A stretch of 64,000 nucleotides of DNA from Planctomycetota bacterium (GCA_023417655.1 JAEZFD010000072.1:1-64000); one strand, 5' to 3'; counted from the stretch's first letter, positions 35,929 through 45,615 are shown. A program made the numbers and translations. The notes: a model not told the origin generated them from the letters alone.

Positions 35929-36786
35929 TTACACCATCAGAACGGGGCCGGTGGAAGCGAGCAGCAAATCGATCGCACGGTGGAACGCTGGGGAAGAGTG
36001 ATCCCGGGTGATGCACCAGATGATCATGTGCGGTCGTCCATGCAGTTCCTCGAGAGTTAACGGAACGAATTTTCCGACTCGAGTCTCCACATGGACCTTA
36101 CGATCTTCCGAGTGTCCCCGTTTCTGGGCTGCTGCGACGACGCCACCAATATCCCGGAGGAGGGCTCGAGACAGCTCTGCGGTTCCCAGCGATCGAGCGG
36201 AAGTTCCCTCCGCAATCAGGTGACCGGCTTCGGTGAGAACGTCCCGATCTGCGACAGCAATCAGATCCAGACGGCCTCCCTTGGGAGTGATCTGGAATCC
36301 CCAGCCGATGGCCTGAGGCACGAGATCATCTGCGACCGCGATCGGAACCAGAACCCACTTCAGCGCTTCAAGCACGCGGGCATGAGACAGTGGCTCCCGA
36401 ATGCACAGGACCGGGCAGTTCGCCTTCAACAGCACCTGATCCGCGACGGAGCCGAGGCTTTCACTGCCGAGGTCTTTGTAATTCTGGCCGAATGGAGCTG
36501 GGAGAATCAGCAGGCTTGCCTGATGGGTTGCGACGGTACTCAGAATCTCGGCCGGCGTGGTCAGACCGGAGACGGTTTCAACACGTGCTCCGGTCTGTGC
36601 AGCGAGAGAGGAGGCGAAATCTTTGCTGGTCTCGTCCTGATCAGTGCCGTCCAAGGCGACGACGATCGTTGTGATTGCTGGCGCTGTGAAGTTGGCAACG
36701 ACCGGATGAGTCGCGGCCTCGAACATTCCAACGTCCTCGTTGAAATTTTCCGAACTCTCAAACGGTTCCATTGAATGCATCGACAT
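35929..36786 (-). CDS. Universal stress protein-like protein (UspA superfamily)
   Basis: 285 residues, probably two UspA-like alpha/beta halves. The first (about 38-135) has TTIVVALDGTDQDETSKDFA and ends in VADQVLLKANCPVLCIREP, the classic final strand. The second (about 140-285) is more diverged but ends in AIDLLLASTGPVLMV. The ATP-binding GxxG(S/T) motif in these proteins is not clear, so it may not bind ATP. The gene starts 19 bases after the stop of the NhaD-like antiporter gene and should be on the same transcript, linking it to ion or pH stress. Confidence 0.75.
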   Translation of the reverse strand: MSMHSMEPFESSENFNEDVGMFEAATHPVVANFTAPAITTIVVALDGTDQDETSKDFASSLAAQTGARVETVSGLTTPAEILSTVATHQASLLILPAPFGQNYKDLGSESLGSVADQVLLKANCPVLCIREPLSHARVLEALKWVLVPIAVADDLVPQAIGWGFQITPKGGRLDLIAVADRDVLTEAGHLIAEGTSARSLGTAELSRALLRDIGGVVAAAQKRGHSEDRKVHVETRVGKFVPLTLEELHGRPHMIIWCITRDHSSPAFHRAIDLLLASTGPVLMV

Positions 36787-36805
36787 GACGGGTCACTCCG
36801 TGCCC

Positions 36806-38212
36806 TCAGACAGGACGCGTGGGGAAGAGATTGAAATATTGATAGACAAACAGCTGTGCATAAACTGCAATTGTCTGGAACAGCAGGATGCATCCCCCGA
36901 CTTTGAAGAATTGTCCCCAGCCGATTTTGATACCGCGTTCTTTCTCCAGAGCATTCACCGCAATCACGGAGCTGACGCTGCCGATAGGGGTCGAATTCCC
37001 CCCGAGGTTACAGGCGAGCACCAGTGCCCACCACAGTGGTTCCCCAGGAATTCCCTGAAGTTCCATTGAGCGGACAACAGGGATCAGCGTCGCCGCAACG
37101 GGAATGTTATCAACGATTCCGGACATCACCATTGAAAAGGTGGTCAGCAGCATCAGCATTGCCATATGACTGCCGCCGGACAAGTCGATCATCTTCATTG
37201 CCTGCCACGCAAGCAATCCGGTCTCTTGGACTGCGCCGATGATCACAAACAGACCGATGAAGAAGAGGATCATCGACCAGTTGACCTTCTTGATTGCTTC
37301 ATCCGGATAGATTCCGGAAAGGAGCAGGGCAGCTGTTCCCCCGGCGAAGGCGACGAAGTCGAGACCGACTCCCAACTGTTTCGCAGTGGCAAAGCCGACG
37401 ATGGTGGCTCCGAGCAGGCCCGCACAGCGATAGAACAACCGACGATCTTTCACGAGTGCCCACTCGTCGAACGATTCGACTTTCGCCAGCCGCTGTTCCG
37501 GAGTCAGGGTAGAAACAAGCTCACTTCGGTAGTACCTGCGGATCACCGCATAGGCAATCCACCCAGACACGAAGGCCATCGGCGTCGAGACGAAGAAGAA
37601 GTGAACGTACGGGAGTTGACCGGCGGTACCTAGCATCAGGGTGCAGATCCCTGACGCGAACGTCATCAATGCCCCGGAGTTCGCGACGATGGCTACTCCG
37701 AGAATGTAAGGCGTGGGAGGTAAGTTCAACTCTTTCGTGACGACGAGCGTCAGAGAGACCATGATGAGCGTGCCAGGGGCGATTGTCAGGAAGGTGACAA
37801 ACCCCATGGTCGCGACCATCAGAAGAAACAGCAGTCGGACGGGATCGCCCTTCGTCTGCTTGACGATCTTCACAGCCAGAAAGTGGAAGAGCCCGGAACG
37901 TCCTGCGATTTCGACGAGGACGGATGTCCCCACGATGACGCCGATGACTCCGATATCGTGCCCGATGATGTCGTGCACGGCGCGGTCATATGCCGATTTC
38001 CCTTCGCCATTTTTGAAGACGCCCAGAATCATCGCTGATGCAACAGCGACGAGGGCACCGCTCAAAGCGGCGACACTTTTGTGGACCCAGTCAAATGCGA
38101 TGGCCACGAAAGTAATCGTCATGATTGTGCCGAGCACAATCATCGGAAGGATAGGTTTTACGACGTCCGTTGCAGGAGCGTCGCCAGCGGCAAGGAGGAG
38201 GAGCTCTGTCAT
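36806..38212 (-). CDS. NhaD-like sodium:proton antiporter (ArsB/NhaD superfamily)
   Basis: 468 residues with about 12 membrane helices. The signature VMSGIVDNIPVAATLIPV and the later LACNLGGNSTPIGS block are typical of NhaD/CitMHS ion transporters. It would exchange Na+ and H+ across the inner membrane; other ArsB/NhaD members move arsenite or citrate, so the exact ion is inferred. I used ATG 38212 (a TTG at 38215 is less likely). The following gene, 19 bases away, is UspA-like. Confidence 0.8.
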   Translation of the reverse strand: MTELLLLAAGDAPATDVVKPILPMIVLGTIMTITFVAIAFDWVHKSVAALSGALVAVASAMILGVFKNGEGKSAYDRAVHDIIGHDIGVIGVIVGTSVLVEIAGRSGLFHFLAVKIVKQTKGDPVRLLFLLMVATMGFVTFLTIAPGTLIMVSLTLVVTKELNLPPTPYILGVAIVANSGALMTFASGICTLMLGTAGQLPYVHFFFVSTPMAFVSGWIAYAVIRRYYRSELVSTLTPEQRLAKVESFDEWALVKDRRLFYRCAGLLGATIVGFATAKQLGVGLDFVAFAGGTAALLLSGIYPDEAIKKVNWSMILFFIGLFVIIGAVQETGLLAWQAMKMIDLSGGSHMAMLMLLTTFSMVMSGIVDNIPVAATLIPVVRSMELQGIPGEPLWWALVLACNLGGNSTPIGSVSSVIAVNALEKERGIKIGWGQFFKVGGCILLFQTIAVYAQLFVYQYFNLFPTRPV

Positions 38213-38356
38213 CAATCCATTTCATTGACAGGAAACAAGGCCTGATCCAGTGATCACCCTAACAGGTTTCTAACGGTGCTACCACCCCACGAAAGTGATG
38301 TCGGAATGCTGAAAATGGAAATAAATGGCGACTGTGAGTGCGAGTCCCGAGGATCT

Positions 38357-39793
38357 CTAGTGAGCCGGTGGAGGACTGGTCTGGAAGGCACGATTTCGGA
38401 ACATGAAGTCGATGATGTTTCCTTCGTGTGGCTGCAGCCAGTTCAGCTGAACGGTCTTCACTTCGCCGATGTTGAGTCGGTCGATGTGTGTTGCATCCAG
38501 CAGCTGATCCTTCCAGCTTGCATCATCAGTGAGGGCGGTGCAGACCAGCGTTGGCCCGATCTTCGAGATCATCTGTTTTTGCGGACATTCGACGACTGAA
38601 ACGAACGGGAACATGTACTCCGTGTTCGCGAGGAATGGCTCGGGGCTGGTGCAGTGAACGACAGTTGGACGCAGGAAGTCATGCCGCTCGAACGCGACCC
38701 AGCGATCGCCGTTGCGATACTTGGCCGTGACTTCGGTGACGCCGGATTCTTTCAGCTTTTCTTCGATCTGGTTGTGCAGTGCCTCGGCGACGCCTTTGGT
38801 CGTGAAGGCGGCAAGCTGTGACTGCGGATCAGACATTGGCTTTGGCTCGACCGGACCAAGCCGTTCGGCGATGGCTTCTGCGATCTCGCGAGTATGCCGT
38901 GATGCCCAGATGCTGCTGGCGTTGATACAGCTGCGGCCGGAGTTAGCGAAGACGCTGTCGACGAGAATGTCGATGAAGTCTTCCCATCGGTCGACCATGT
39001 CATCGCCGATGAGGATCTTGGAGAAGCCTGGTCCGTGTGCCTGCACTCGCGGGTTGCCGGCGTATTTGTCGAGAGTTTGCTGCCCACCGAAGACCATGGA
39101 GCGTTCACAGGTTTCCATCACGGCGGCACCACAATCGTGGCCGCCTGGGTAGATTGCCCAGGCTTCTGCTGGCAGACCGGCTTTGGTCATGGCGGCAAAC
39201 AGACGGTAAGGAGTCCATGGTTCCTGAGAACCCGGCTTGAGAACCAGACCGATTTGCAGTGGGATCAACGGGAGCCACAGGGCATGAACGCCGGGCGAGT
39301 TATTCGGGAGCACTGCGCCAAGAACGGGAGCGGTCGCCTGATAGCTGACCATGATCCCGCGGGATTCCATGCCGTAGCCATTGCTCAGAATGTCGAACGG
39401 CAGACCACGGGTCAGGGCATCGAGAACGTCCTTCATGTGCTTCAGCACGAACGCATTCTTCCGCATGTTGAACGCACACATGTGCTCTGGCAGCCCGGTG
39501 GTCGCGGACTGAATGTGATAGAACTCGGCGGGAGTCTGTGTGCCGTTTCCAAGCGGAAGCGTGTCATTCAGGTAGTACTCGGCGGCTTGGGCAACACGTT
39601 CGCAGATGTCTTCGATGGAGAACTGACGCAACGCCTTGCGAGCGTTCGCCGCCTTCCGCATATCCATCTTGATCAGTCCGCCGTTGGCCTGATCCATGCG
39701 GGCGAGTTCTTCTCCCGTCTCAAAGTGAACGACGGACGCCTTCTCCATCGACTCGTATGGCTTACCCCAGCGGATGACGGGAATCTGCAGCAT
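38357..39793 (-). CDS. Aldehyde dehydrogenase family protein, unusual active site
   Basis: 478 residues. ALDH-fold blocks are present: VLGAVLPNNSPGVHALWLPLIPLQ, LVLKPGSQEPWTPYRL (Lys186), and the catalytic cysteine Cys289 in SGRSCINASS. The usual general-base glutamate in a LELGGK motif is not seen; the matching segment reads RVQAHGPGFSK (249-259). Loss of this Glu is typical of CoA-acylating aldehyde dehydrogenases and acyl-CoA reductases, so it may use acyl-CoA instead of water. Substrate unknown. No microcompartment or alcohol dehydrogenase genes are adjacent. No strong ribosome site before ATG 39793. Confidence 0.75.
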   Translation of the reverse strand: MLQIPVIRWGKPYESMEKASVVHFETGEELARMDQANGGLIKMDMRKAANARKALRQFSIEDICERVAQAAEYYLNDTLPLGNGTQTPAEFYHIQSATTGLPEHMCAFNMRKNAFVLKHMKDVLDALTRGLPFDILSNGYGMESRGIMVSYQATAPVLGAVLPNNSPGVHALWLPLIPLQIGLVLKPGSQEPWTPYRLFAAMTKAGLPAEAWAIYPGGHDCGAAVMETCERSMVFGGQQTLDKYAGNPRVQAHGPGFSKILIGDDMVDRWEDFIDILVDSVFANSGRSCINASSIWASRHTREIAEAIAERLGPVEPKPMSDPQSQLAAFTTKGVAEALHNQIEEKLKESGVTEVTAKYRNGDRWVAFERHDFLRPTVVHCTSPEPFLANTEYMFPFVSVVECPQKQMISKIGPTLVCTALTDDASWKDQLLDATHIDRLNIGEVKTVQLNWLQPHEGNIIDFMFRNRAFQTSPPPAH

Positions 39794-40018
39794 GTTGGAA
39801 TCGTCTTTGCGGAAGGGAGTGCGATGACGTTTTGACAGATCACTCTGCTCAACCGCCGTTCGAACTCAGCCGGAATGTGGTCCGAGGCAACCTCACGAAT
39901 CGTGTGAGGTCATGTCATCGGAACCGTGGTCGGGATGCAGGTCTTCAGGATAGCTGGAGTCGCATGTGTCGAACAGGTTTCGGAGGAAAATGGGAGAGCC
40001 CGCCCGGCGAAAAACAGG

Positions 40019-40957
40019 TCAGCGACGCTTCTTCGAGAGCGATTGCGTCCTAAGAAATTTGGCGAAGTCTTTTGGAAGCGGGGCTTCAAATCGGACGTGC
40101 TCCCCGGTGACGGGGTGGTCAAAGCCGAGCAGAGCCGCGTGCAGGGCGAGGCCACGACTCGTCCATTCTGGGTGCTTGGCATCATGCGGACGATAGCGTT
40201 GATCTCCCAGAACGGGATGTCCGGCTTCTGCAAAATGAACGCGAATCTGGTTGCGGCGTCCGGTTTCGAGAATGGCAGTGACGAGAGTGGCACCGCGCAG
40301 ATACTCGTTCACTCGATAGTGAGTGATGGCGAGTTCCCCCTCTGTCACGTCTCGGGTGGAATATCGCTGCAGCCGCTTCGACGTCGCCAGGTAGTTGCGA
40401 ATGGTGCCTTCTTTTTGCTCCACATGTCCGGCGACGATGGCGCGATATTCCCGTTCTGCTTTGCGGATGCGGAACTGTTCCATCAGCGATTCAGCGATGC
40501 CCGGTGATTTCCCGAGGACGAGGACGCCGGATGTGTCCCGGTCGAGCCGATGAACCGGGACCGCTTTTGCATTGCGGACTTTTCGTCGGAGATACTCGGT
40601 CACGTTGTCGACGAGTGTGCGTTCACTGCCGTGATCGGTTTGCACCGTCAGGAGTCCGGCTGCTTTGTCGACGACGATCAAAACGTCATCTTCGAAGAGC
40701 ACATCGAACTTGTGGGTCGGACGCTCTCGCGGTGCTTCCTTGTATCGGGTGTGAGGATCATGCGTCACGACGACCACCGCGCCGGGCTCGATGATCAGGC
40801 CCCCTTTGCTGGCAGGGCGACCATTCAACGTCACGCAGTTCTGCTCGAGCATCGCCCGGGCTTCTGAGCGTGAGCGTTCGGTCATCTTCTGGACGATCTG
40901 ATCAAGTCGACCGACGCGATCCTCAGTGATGGTCCATTCCACGGTCAGCAACGCCAT
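40019..40957 (-). CDS. RluA-family RNA pseudouridine synthase
   Basis: 312 residues: an S4 RNA-binding domain (about 15-65, TERSRSEARAMLEQNCVTLNG) and the RluA/RsuA catalytic domain. The catalytic aspartate is Asp139 in HRLDRDTSG. It converts specific uridines to pseudouridine in 23S rRNA or tRNA; RluA, RluC and RluD types cannot be separated here. Ends in a basic tail (SLSKKRR). Lies downstream of fusA, separated by the fusA terminator. Confidence 0.9.
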   Translation of the reverse strand: MALLTVEWTITEDRVGRLDQIVQKMTERSRSEARAMLEQNCVTLNGRPASKGGLIIEPGAVVVVTHDPHTRYKEAPRERPTHKFDVLFEDDVLIVVDKAAGLLTVQTDHGSERTLVDNVTEYLRRKVRNAKAVPVHRLDRDTSGVLVLGKSPGIAESLMEQFRIRKAEREYRAIVAGHVEQKEGTIRNYLATSKRLQRYSTRDVTEGELAITHYRVNEYLRGATLVTAILETGRRNQIRVHFAEAGHPVLGDQRYRPHDAKHPEWTSRGLALHAALLGFDHPVTGEHVRFEAPLPKDFAKFLRTQSLSKKRR

Positions 40958-41086
40958 GTCTCACACAATTCCGAATCTGAAGTGAAGCTGCTGGTCCAGC
41001 CAAAGGCGGGGAGTCCGGTATTATGGCAACCGGACGGGCTCCCGCAATCGGCGCCTGATGTGCTCTGCAGGCAGGGCAAAAAAAGA

Positions 41087-41125
41087 AGCCCGCGGTGTTC
41101 CGAATCGCTTCGAAAGCACCGCGGG
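41087..41125 (-). terminator. Intrinsic terminator of fusA
   Basis: Stem AGCCCGCGGTG/CACCGCGGGCT with a 17-base loop holding an inner TTCGAA-type pairing. On the minus strand it is followed by CTTTTTTT, 33 bases past the fusA stop. Confidence 0.92.
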
Positions 41126-41157
41126 CTGAACTTCAGGGACTCGAGGTGATCGAATCC

Positions 41158-43284
41158 TTACTTCTTGGCGCGTTCGGCCTTTTCCTTGCGGCGGCGTTCC
41201 ACGACTTCTTCCTGTACGTTCTTTGGAACCTGCTTGTAGGAACCGAATTCCATGCTGAAGCCACCCTTACCCTGGGTCATCGAGCGGAGTTCGTTGGCGT
41301 AATCGAACATGCTCGCCAGTGGGATTTCCGCGTTGATGTACACGGTCTTGTCGCGGTTTTCGGTATTGGTGATCACACCACGCTTGCTGGACAGGTGGCC
41401 GGTGATGGCACCCTGGAAGTTATCCGGGGCTTCCACTTCCAGCTTCATGATTGGCTCGAGGAGAACCATGCCGGCCTTCTCGAGGTTTTCACGCATTGCT
41501 GCCCAACCGCAGGTTTCGAACGCTTTTTCCGACGAGTCGACGTCGTGGTAGCTACCGTCGACGAGGTCAGCACCGACGCGAACCACTTCGCACTCAATCA
41601 GCGGACCCTTGGTCAGAGCGCGGATGAAGCCTTCTTCCACAGGCGGAATGAACTGCCCTGGAATACGCCCCTGGCTGATCTTGTTGTTGAACTGGAAGGT
41701 CGGATCAGCATCTTCTGGCAGTGGATAGATCTTACCCACGATGTGAGCGTACTGTCCGGAACCCCCGGTCTGCTTCTTGTGCTTGTAGTTGTACTCGACT
41801 TCCTTGGTGGGCATTTCTTTGTAAGCCACCTTTGGTTCGCCGACGTTCACTTCGACGCGGTATTCACGCTTGATACGCTCGATGTAAATTTCGAGGTGCA
41901 GCTGACCCATCCCCGCGATGATGGTCTCGTTCGTTTCCGGATCCGAGCTGACGTGGAACGTCGGGTCTTCACGGCGGAAGCGTTCGAGGGCCTTGCCGAG
42001 GCGGTCTGCCCCGTCGCGCTGTGCTGGCTCGATGGACAAGCGAATCACCGGCACTGGAACGAAAATGTTTTCCAGCGAGTAGTTCACGCTTTCGTCGCAG
42101 AACGTATCCCCGGAAGCACAGTCGATCCCCACGACAGCAATGATGTCCCCGGCTGATGCGCCGTCGATATCTTCACGGTCATTGGAGTGCATTCGGACCA
42201 GACGGCCGAAGCGGACTCGCTTGCCGGTACGGGTGTTGACGTAGGTGTCACCCTTCTTGATCGCACCCTGATAAATTCGGGTGTAAGTCAGCTGACCGAA
42301 CTGTTCCTGCACGGTTTTGAATGCCATACAGACCAACGGCTTGGAAGGATCTGCAACGAGGTCGACGCGGACGTCGGCGGCTTCGGGGTTTTCCTTCTTT
42401 GCCTTTTCGGTTGCATCGATGTCGATGGCGGAAATCTGGCGATCAAGTGGACTTGGCAGGTAGTACAGAACCGCGTCGAGCAATTCCTGCACCCCTTTGT
42501 CCTTGAACGCTGTTCCGCACATCACAGGAGTGATGGACTGGGTCAGCGTTGCACTGCGGATGATCTTACGGAGTTCATCAACAGGGAAATCCTTCTCTTC
42601 GAGCAGTGCTTCCATCAGTTCATCGCTGAACATGGAGAGTGCTTCGAGCATTTCCTGGCGGCGTTCCTGTGCCTGGGCGAGCAGTTCTGCAGGGATGTCG
42701 CTCTTGACGACGGTTTCCCCACGGGGACCTTCGTAGCGAACAGCCTTCATCTCGAGCAGGTCGATTGCCCCTTCGAAGGCGGATTCTGCACCGATCGGCA
42801 TGACGATGGGGACCGGAGTTGCGCCGAGCTTCTCGCGAATCTGGTTCACGACGCTGTAGAAGTTGGCACCGGTGCGGTCCATCTTGTTAACGAACGCAAT
42901 ACGGGGCACCTTGTAGCGCTTCATCTGGCGGTCGACGGTCAGAGACTGGCTCTGCACGCCCCCGACGGAGCACAGCACCAGAATGGCACCGTCCAGCACG
43001 CGGAGCGAACGTTCGACTTCGACGGTGAAGTCCACGTGTCCTGGGGTATCAATGACGTTGACGACATGATTCTTCCACTGCACCTGAGTTGCAGCAGAGG
43101 TAATGGTGATTCCTCGCTCGCGTTCCAGATCCATGTGATCCATGACCGCGCCGTCACCGTCGCCCTTCACTTCGTTAATTTTGTGAATACGACCTGAGTA
43201 GAACAGAATACGCTCGCTGAGCGTCGTCTTCCCGGAGTCGATGTGAGCGGAGATACCGATATTGCGAATTTTCGAGAGATCCAT
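41158..43284 (-). CDS. fusA: Elongation factor G, spd/mitochondrial-type
   Basis: 708 residues with all EF-G domains: GTPase (NIGISAHIDSGKTT P-loop, DTPGHVDF, FVNKMDR), domain II (YTRIYQGAIKKGDTY), then domains III-V (GMGQLHLEIYIERIKREY, GGSGQYAHI, PLASMFDYANELRSMTQGKGGFSMEF). It drives ribosome translocation. Ser17 in HIDSGKTT, instead of the usual Ala, is typical of the EF-G1 of spirochaetes, planctomycetes and mitochondria, where a second EF-G does ribosome recycling. The gene is not beside rpsL/rpsG/tuf, unlike the normal str operon. Own terminator. Confidence 0.93.
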   Translation of the reverse strand: MDLSKIRNIGISAHIDSGKTTLSERILFYSGRIHKINEVKGDGDGAVMDHMDLERERGITITSAATQVQWKNHVVNVIDTPGHVDFTVEVERSLRVLDGAILVLCSVGGVQSQSLTVDRQMKRYKVPRIAFVNKMDRTGANFYSVVNQIREKLGATPVPIVMPIGAESAFEGAIDLLEMKAVRYEGPRGETVVKSDIPAELLAQAQERRQEMLEALSMFSDELMEALLEEKDFPVDELRKIIRSATLTQSITPVMCGTAFKDKGVQELLDAVLYYLPSPLDRQISAIDIDATEKAKKENPEAADVRVDLVADPSKPLVCMAFKTVQEQFGQLTYTRIYQGAIKKGDTYVNTRTGKRVRFGRLVRMHSNDREDIDGASAGDIIAVVGIDCASGDTFCDESVNYSLENIFVPVPVIRLSIEPAQRDGADRLGKALERFRREDPTFHVSSDPETNETIIAGMGQLHLEIYIERIKREYRVEVNVGEPKVAYKEMPTKEVEYNYKHKKQTGGSGQYAHIVGKIYPLPEDADPTFQFNNKISQGRIPGQFIPPVEEGFIRALTKGPLIECEVVRVGADLVDGSYHDVDSSEKAFETCGWAAMRENLEKAGMVLLEPIMKLEVEAPDNFQGAITGHLSSKRGVITNTENRDKTVYINAEIPLASMFDYANELRSMTQGKGGFSMEFGSYKQVPKNVQEEVVERRRKEKAERAKK

Positions 43285-44027
43285 GGCGAACCCAGTTTAG
43301 AAAAATATGGAAGAGCGGATGCAGCGGTTTCCCCAGAAACCCTGAACCGTTCTCATCAACGGCAGGCAAAAAGAGTGACAACTTCAGACTGACAGAACCC
43401 CGGCAGCGAACGCATGGCAACGAGTTGCCCGGCCATCCACGCAAATGCTCGCGTGAACGCCGTTAAACCCGAACGGCTCGAATAGGGTTCTGCATGCTGA
43501 CTGTCCTGTGTTGAAGCTGTTGTCCGGCACGAATCCGGTCTGGGGAATGCCGAGAATTCAGGATTTCCGGGTGGGCGGCTCCCAACGAGGGGCATTCCAC
43601 ACTTGAAGATCCCTGAGAGCGACAGCATCAGCGATTCGCTGAAGACCAACCCGGAGCAATTACATGCTCACGGGAATGATGAGTCCTGGCCTGGCCGATT
43701 GGAATTATGGTTGGCGACAGAAGAATGAATCTGCTGGCGGTGTGCCGTAATTCGCATCTCTTAAAGAGTTTCGGCTCTGAGGTCTTCAGGGCACCCACTC
43801 GATAGACCTTCTACGACGCTCGTTCTCGACAGGATTATCTTATCGATCATAAAGTCTCGGGGGAAGAGGAAAAGATGTAAATCTCCCATGTCCCATGAAA
43901 GTCCCTTTGCGTGATCAGGGGCGCCCAAGAGGGGGGATGACGGCAAGCAGTTCACTGGCTTGCAATGCTGGCCAATCGCGCCAGAATGGCCGCATCTCCT
44001 GATGAAGAACTTCGACGAGAACGACGC
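43285..44027. other. Divergent intergenic region between fusA and ribH
   Basis: About 740 bases. Must contain both promoters. I looked for an FMN riboswitch before ribH and saw none of its conserved core. A small inverted repeat GCAAGC/GCTTGC sits near 43942-43962. No gene seen. Confidence 0.4.
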
Positions 44028-44495
44028 ATGCCGCACGAAATTGTTGGAAAGCTGCAAGTTGACGCAGGCGATCGTTACGCTATCGTCGTCTCGCGTTATC
44101 ACGAAGAGGTGACGCAGCGGTTGCTGGACGGGGCAGTGCAGACACTCACTCGTCATGGGCATCCTCTGGAAACTCTTACCGTTGCCTGGGTCCCTGGCTC
44201 CTTTGAATTGCCGGTGGTGGCCGATCGCGCTGCAAAATCCGGGAAGTATCAGGCCGTCATCGCTCTGGGGGCGGTGGTTCAGGGCGAAACCGATCATCAC
44301 GACTACATTAACCATGCGGTCGCTCAGGGATTTGCAATCACGGCCCAGCAGACGGGCATTCCGGTGCTGTTTGGTGTCCTGACGTGCAAGAATATGGATC
44401 AAGCTCTCGCCCGGGCAGGGGGGGCTGTTGGAAACAAAGGTGCCGAGGCGGCACTTGCGGCCATTGAGACGGTGAGCGTCCTCAAGCAGATCTGA
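44028..44495 (+). CDS. ribH: 6,7-dimethyl-8-ribityllumazine synthase
   Basis: 155 residues, the usual size. It joins ribulose-derived dihydroxybutanone phosphate with the ribityl pyrimidine in riboflavin synthesis. Family blocks: IVVSRYHEEVTQRLLDGA, WVPGSFELPVVADRAA, ALGAVVQGETDHHDYI (catalytic His in the HHDY segment), IPVLFGVLTCKNMDQALARAGG and NKGAEAALAAIE. ATG 44028 gives the normal N-terminus; ATG 43986 in frame would add 14 residues. nusB follows 397 bases on, a common bacterial neighbour. Confidence 0.95.
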   Translation: MPHEIVGKLQVDAGDRYAIVVSRYHEEVTQRLLDGAVQTLTRHGHPLETLTVAWVPGSFELPVVADRAAKSGKYQAVIALGAVVQGETDHHDYINHAVAQGFAITAQQTGIPVLFGVLTCKNMDQALARAGGAVGNKGAEAALAAIETVSVLKQI

Positions 44496-44892
44496 TGTCT
44501 GTCGGCTCGCCGTAATTTCTGGGGAGTCACTCTACAAGTGAGACAAGCCCCGGTTAGAATGGCATGCTTGACCGTTCCGACTCGTCAGGTGCGATTCTGT
44601 TCGGCTTGTGAAGCGAAAGCATTGCCCCTCGTGGCATGGAAATATTCCGTCAGTGTTGACCTCGGATGTTTCTTCGAGCCAGTGCGGCAGTGTTACTGCA
44701 AGTGCAAGGATTTTGAGCCACGGTGCGGAGTTTCACACCATGGTCGCCCTCATAGGTCAGCCCACGAATCCGACGTCCCGTGACATGGGACCCCGTGACT
44801 GGCATCATCTGCTAATCAGGCACACCTGGGGACCATCGCGGTTGCCTCTGCGACTGACGCAGTCCAGGACACCCTTATTTTGAGATTTTTGA
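44496..44892. other. Intergenic region between ribH and nusB
   Basis: Short open frames only; no ribosome site or known family. TCACT/AGTGA inverted repeat near 44528-44542. Nothing else seen. Confidence 0.35.
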
Positions 44893-45474
44893 ATGTCGAA
44901 ACGCAGTAAAGCCCGGCAGGTCGCCGTGCAAATGTTGTATCTGGTCGATCTGAATCCGGACGTAGATGGTTCCAGCGTCCGGAACCTGATCGCCGACCGT
45001 CTCAATGATGCGTCGATGCGAGAGTTCTCCTGGAGACTCTTTGCTGGCGTGATGGAACATCGCGGACAGATCGACGAGAAAATTCAGGCGATTGCCGCTA
45101 ACTGGAAGCTCAGTCGCATGGCGGCCACAGACAGGGCCATCCTGCGTCTGGGAACGTACGAACTGCAGTTTACCGACACCCCAGTCGGAGTCTCCATTGA
45201 TGAGGCACTCGAACTCGCCAAGAAGTTCAGCAGTGCTCAGTCCTCGCAGTTTGTGAACGGAATTCTGGATCGACTCGTTCCGCCGGAACGTCGACGGCCT
45301 GATCGACCTGCTCCACAGGGCCCATTGCGTGTTTCCCCCGAGCAGCTGGCCCCTCCTGTTCTTCCGGAGGGAGCCGTTCGAGAGCGTGACTTCCTCAAAA
45401 TGCAGGCTGAGGAAGATCGTGACGAAGGCCGTGGCGAAGACCGGGATGAAGGGCATGACGCGGACGATGCGTAA
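44893..45474 (+). CDS. nusB: Transcription antitermination factor NusB with an acidic tail
   Basis: 193 residues; the NusB fold is residues 1-135 (KARQVAVQMLYLVDLN, AATDRAILRLGTYELQF, INEALELAKKF-like VSIDEALELAKKFS, SSQFVNGILDRL). It works with NusE/S10 in rRNA antitermination. The last 55 residues are extra: Pro-rich then Asp/Glu/Arg-rich (EEDRDEGRGEDRDEGHD), probably disordered. eboE starts 142 bases downstream. Confidence 0.93.
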   Translation: MSKRSKARQVAVQMLYLVDLNPDVDGSSVRNLIADRLNDASMREFSWRLFAGVMEHRGQIDEKIQAIAANWKLSRMAATDRAILRLGTYELQFTDTPVGVSIDEALELAKKFSSAQSSQFVNGILDRLVPPERRRPDRPAPQGPLRVSPEQLAPPVLPEGAVRERDFLKMQAEEDRDEGRGEDRDEGHDADDA

Positions 45475-45615
45475 GCTCTTCTGTATCGTCACTCATCTCC
45501 CGTCCGTTCGAAACCAATTCGACCCGGTTCCTCCAAGGGAGCCGCGTCACGCAGTTGCCTGAAATCTATTTTGTGGGGCGGGACAACTCGCGCCGTCAGC
45601 GTGAAGGTGAACAGA

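Noticed and set aside
36091..36774. 227-residue plus-strand frame opposite the UspA-like gene
   Set aside because: Antisense of a real gene with no motif or ribosome site.
39035..39835. 266-residue plus-strand frame opposite the aldehyde dehydrogenase gene
   Set aside because: Fully antisense to a recognised gene and shows no independent evidence.
41095..43197. Long open frames on the plus strand opposite fusA (353 and 336 residues)
   Set aside because: They lie entirely within a confident EF-G gene on the other strand. Composition is His/Phe/Val-rich as expected for antisense reading of a GC-biased gene, and no family or ribosome site is seen.
43285..44027. Possible FMN riboswitch before ribH
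   Set aside because: I looked for the conserved core elements and did not find them; the small inverted repeat alone is not enough.
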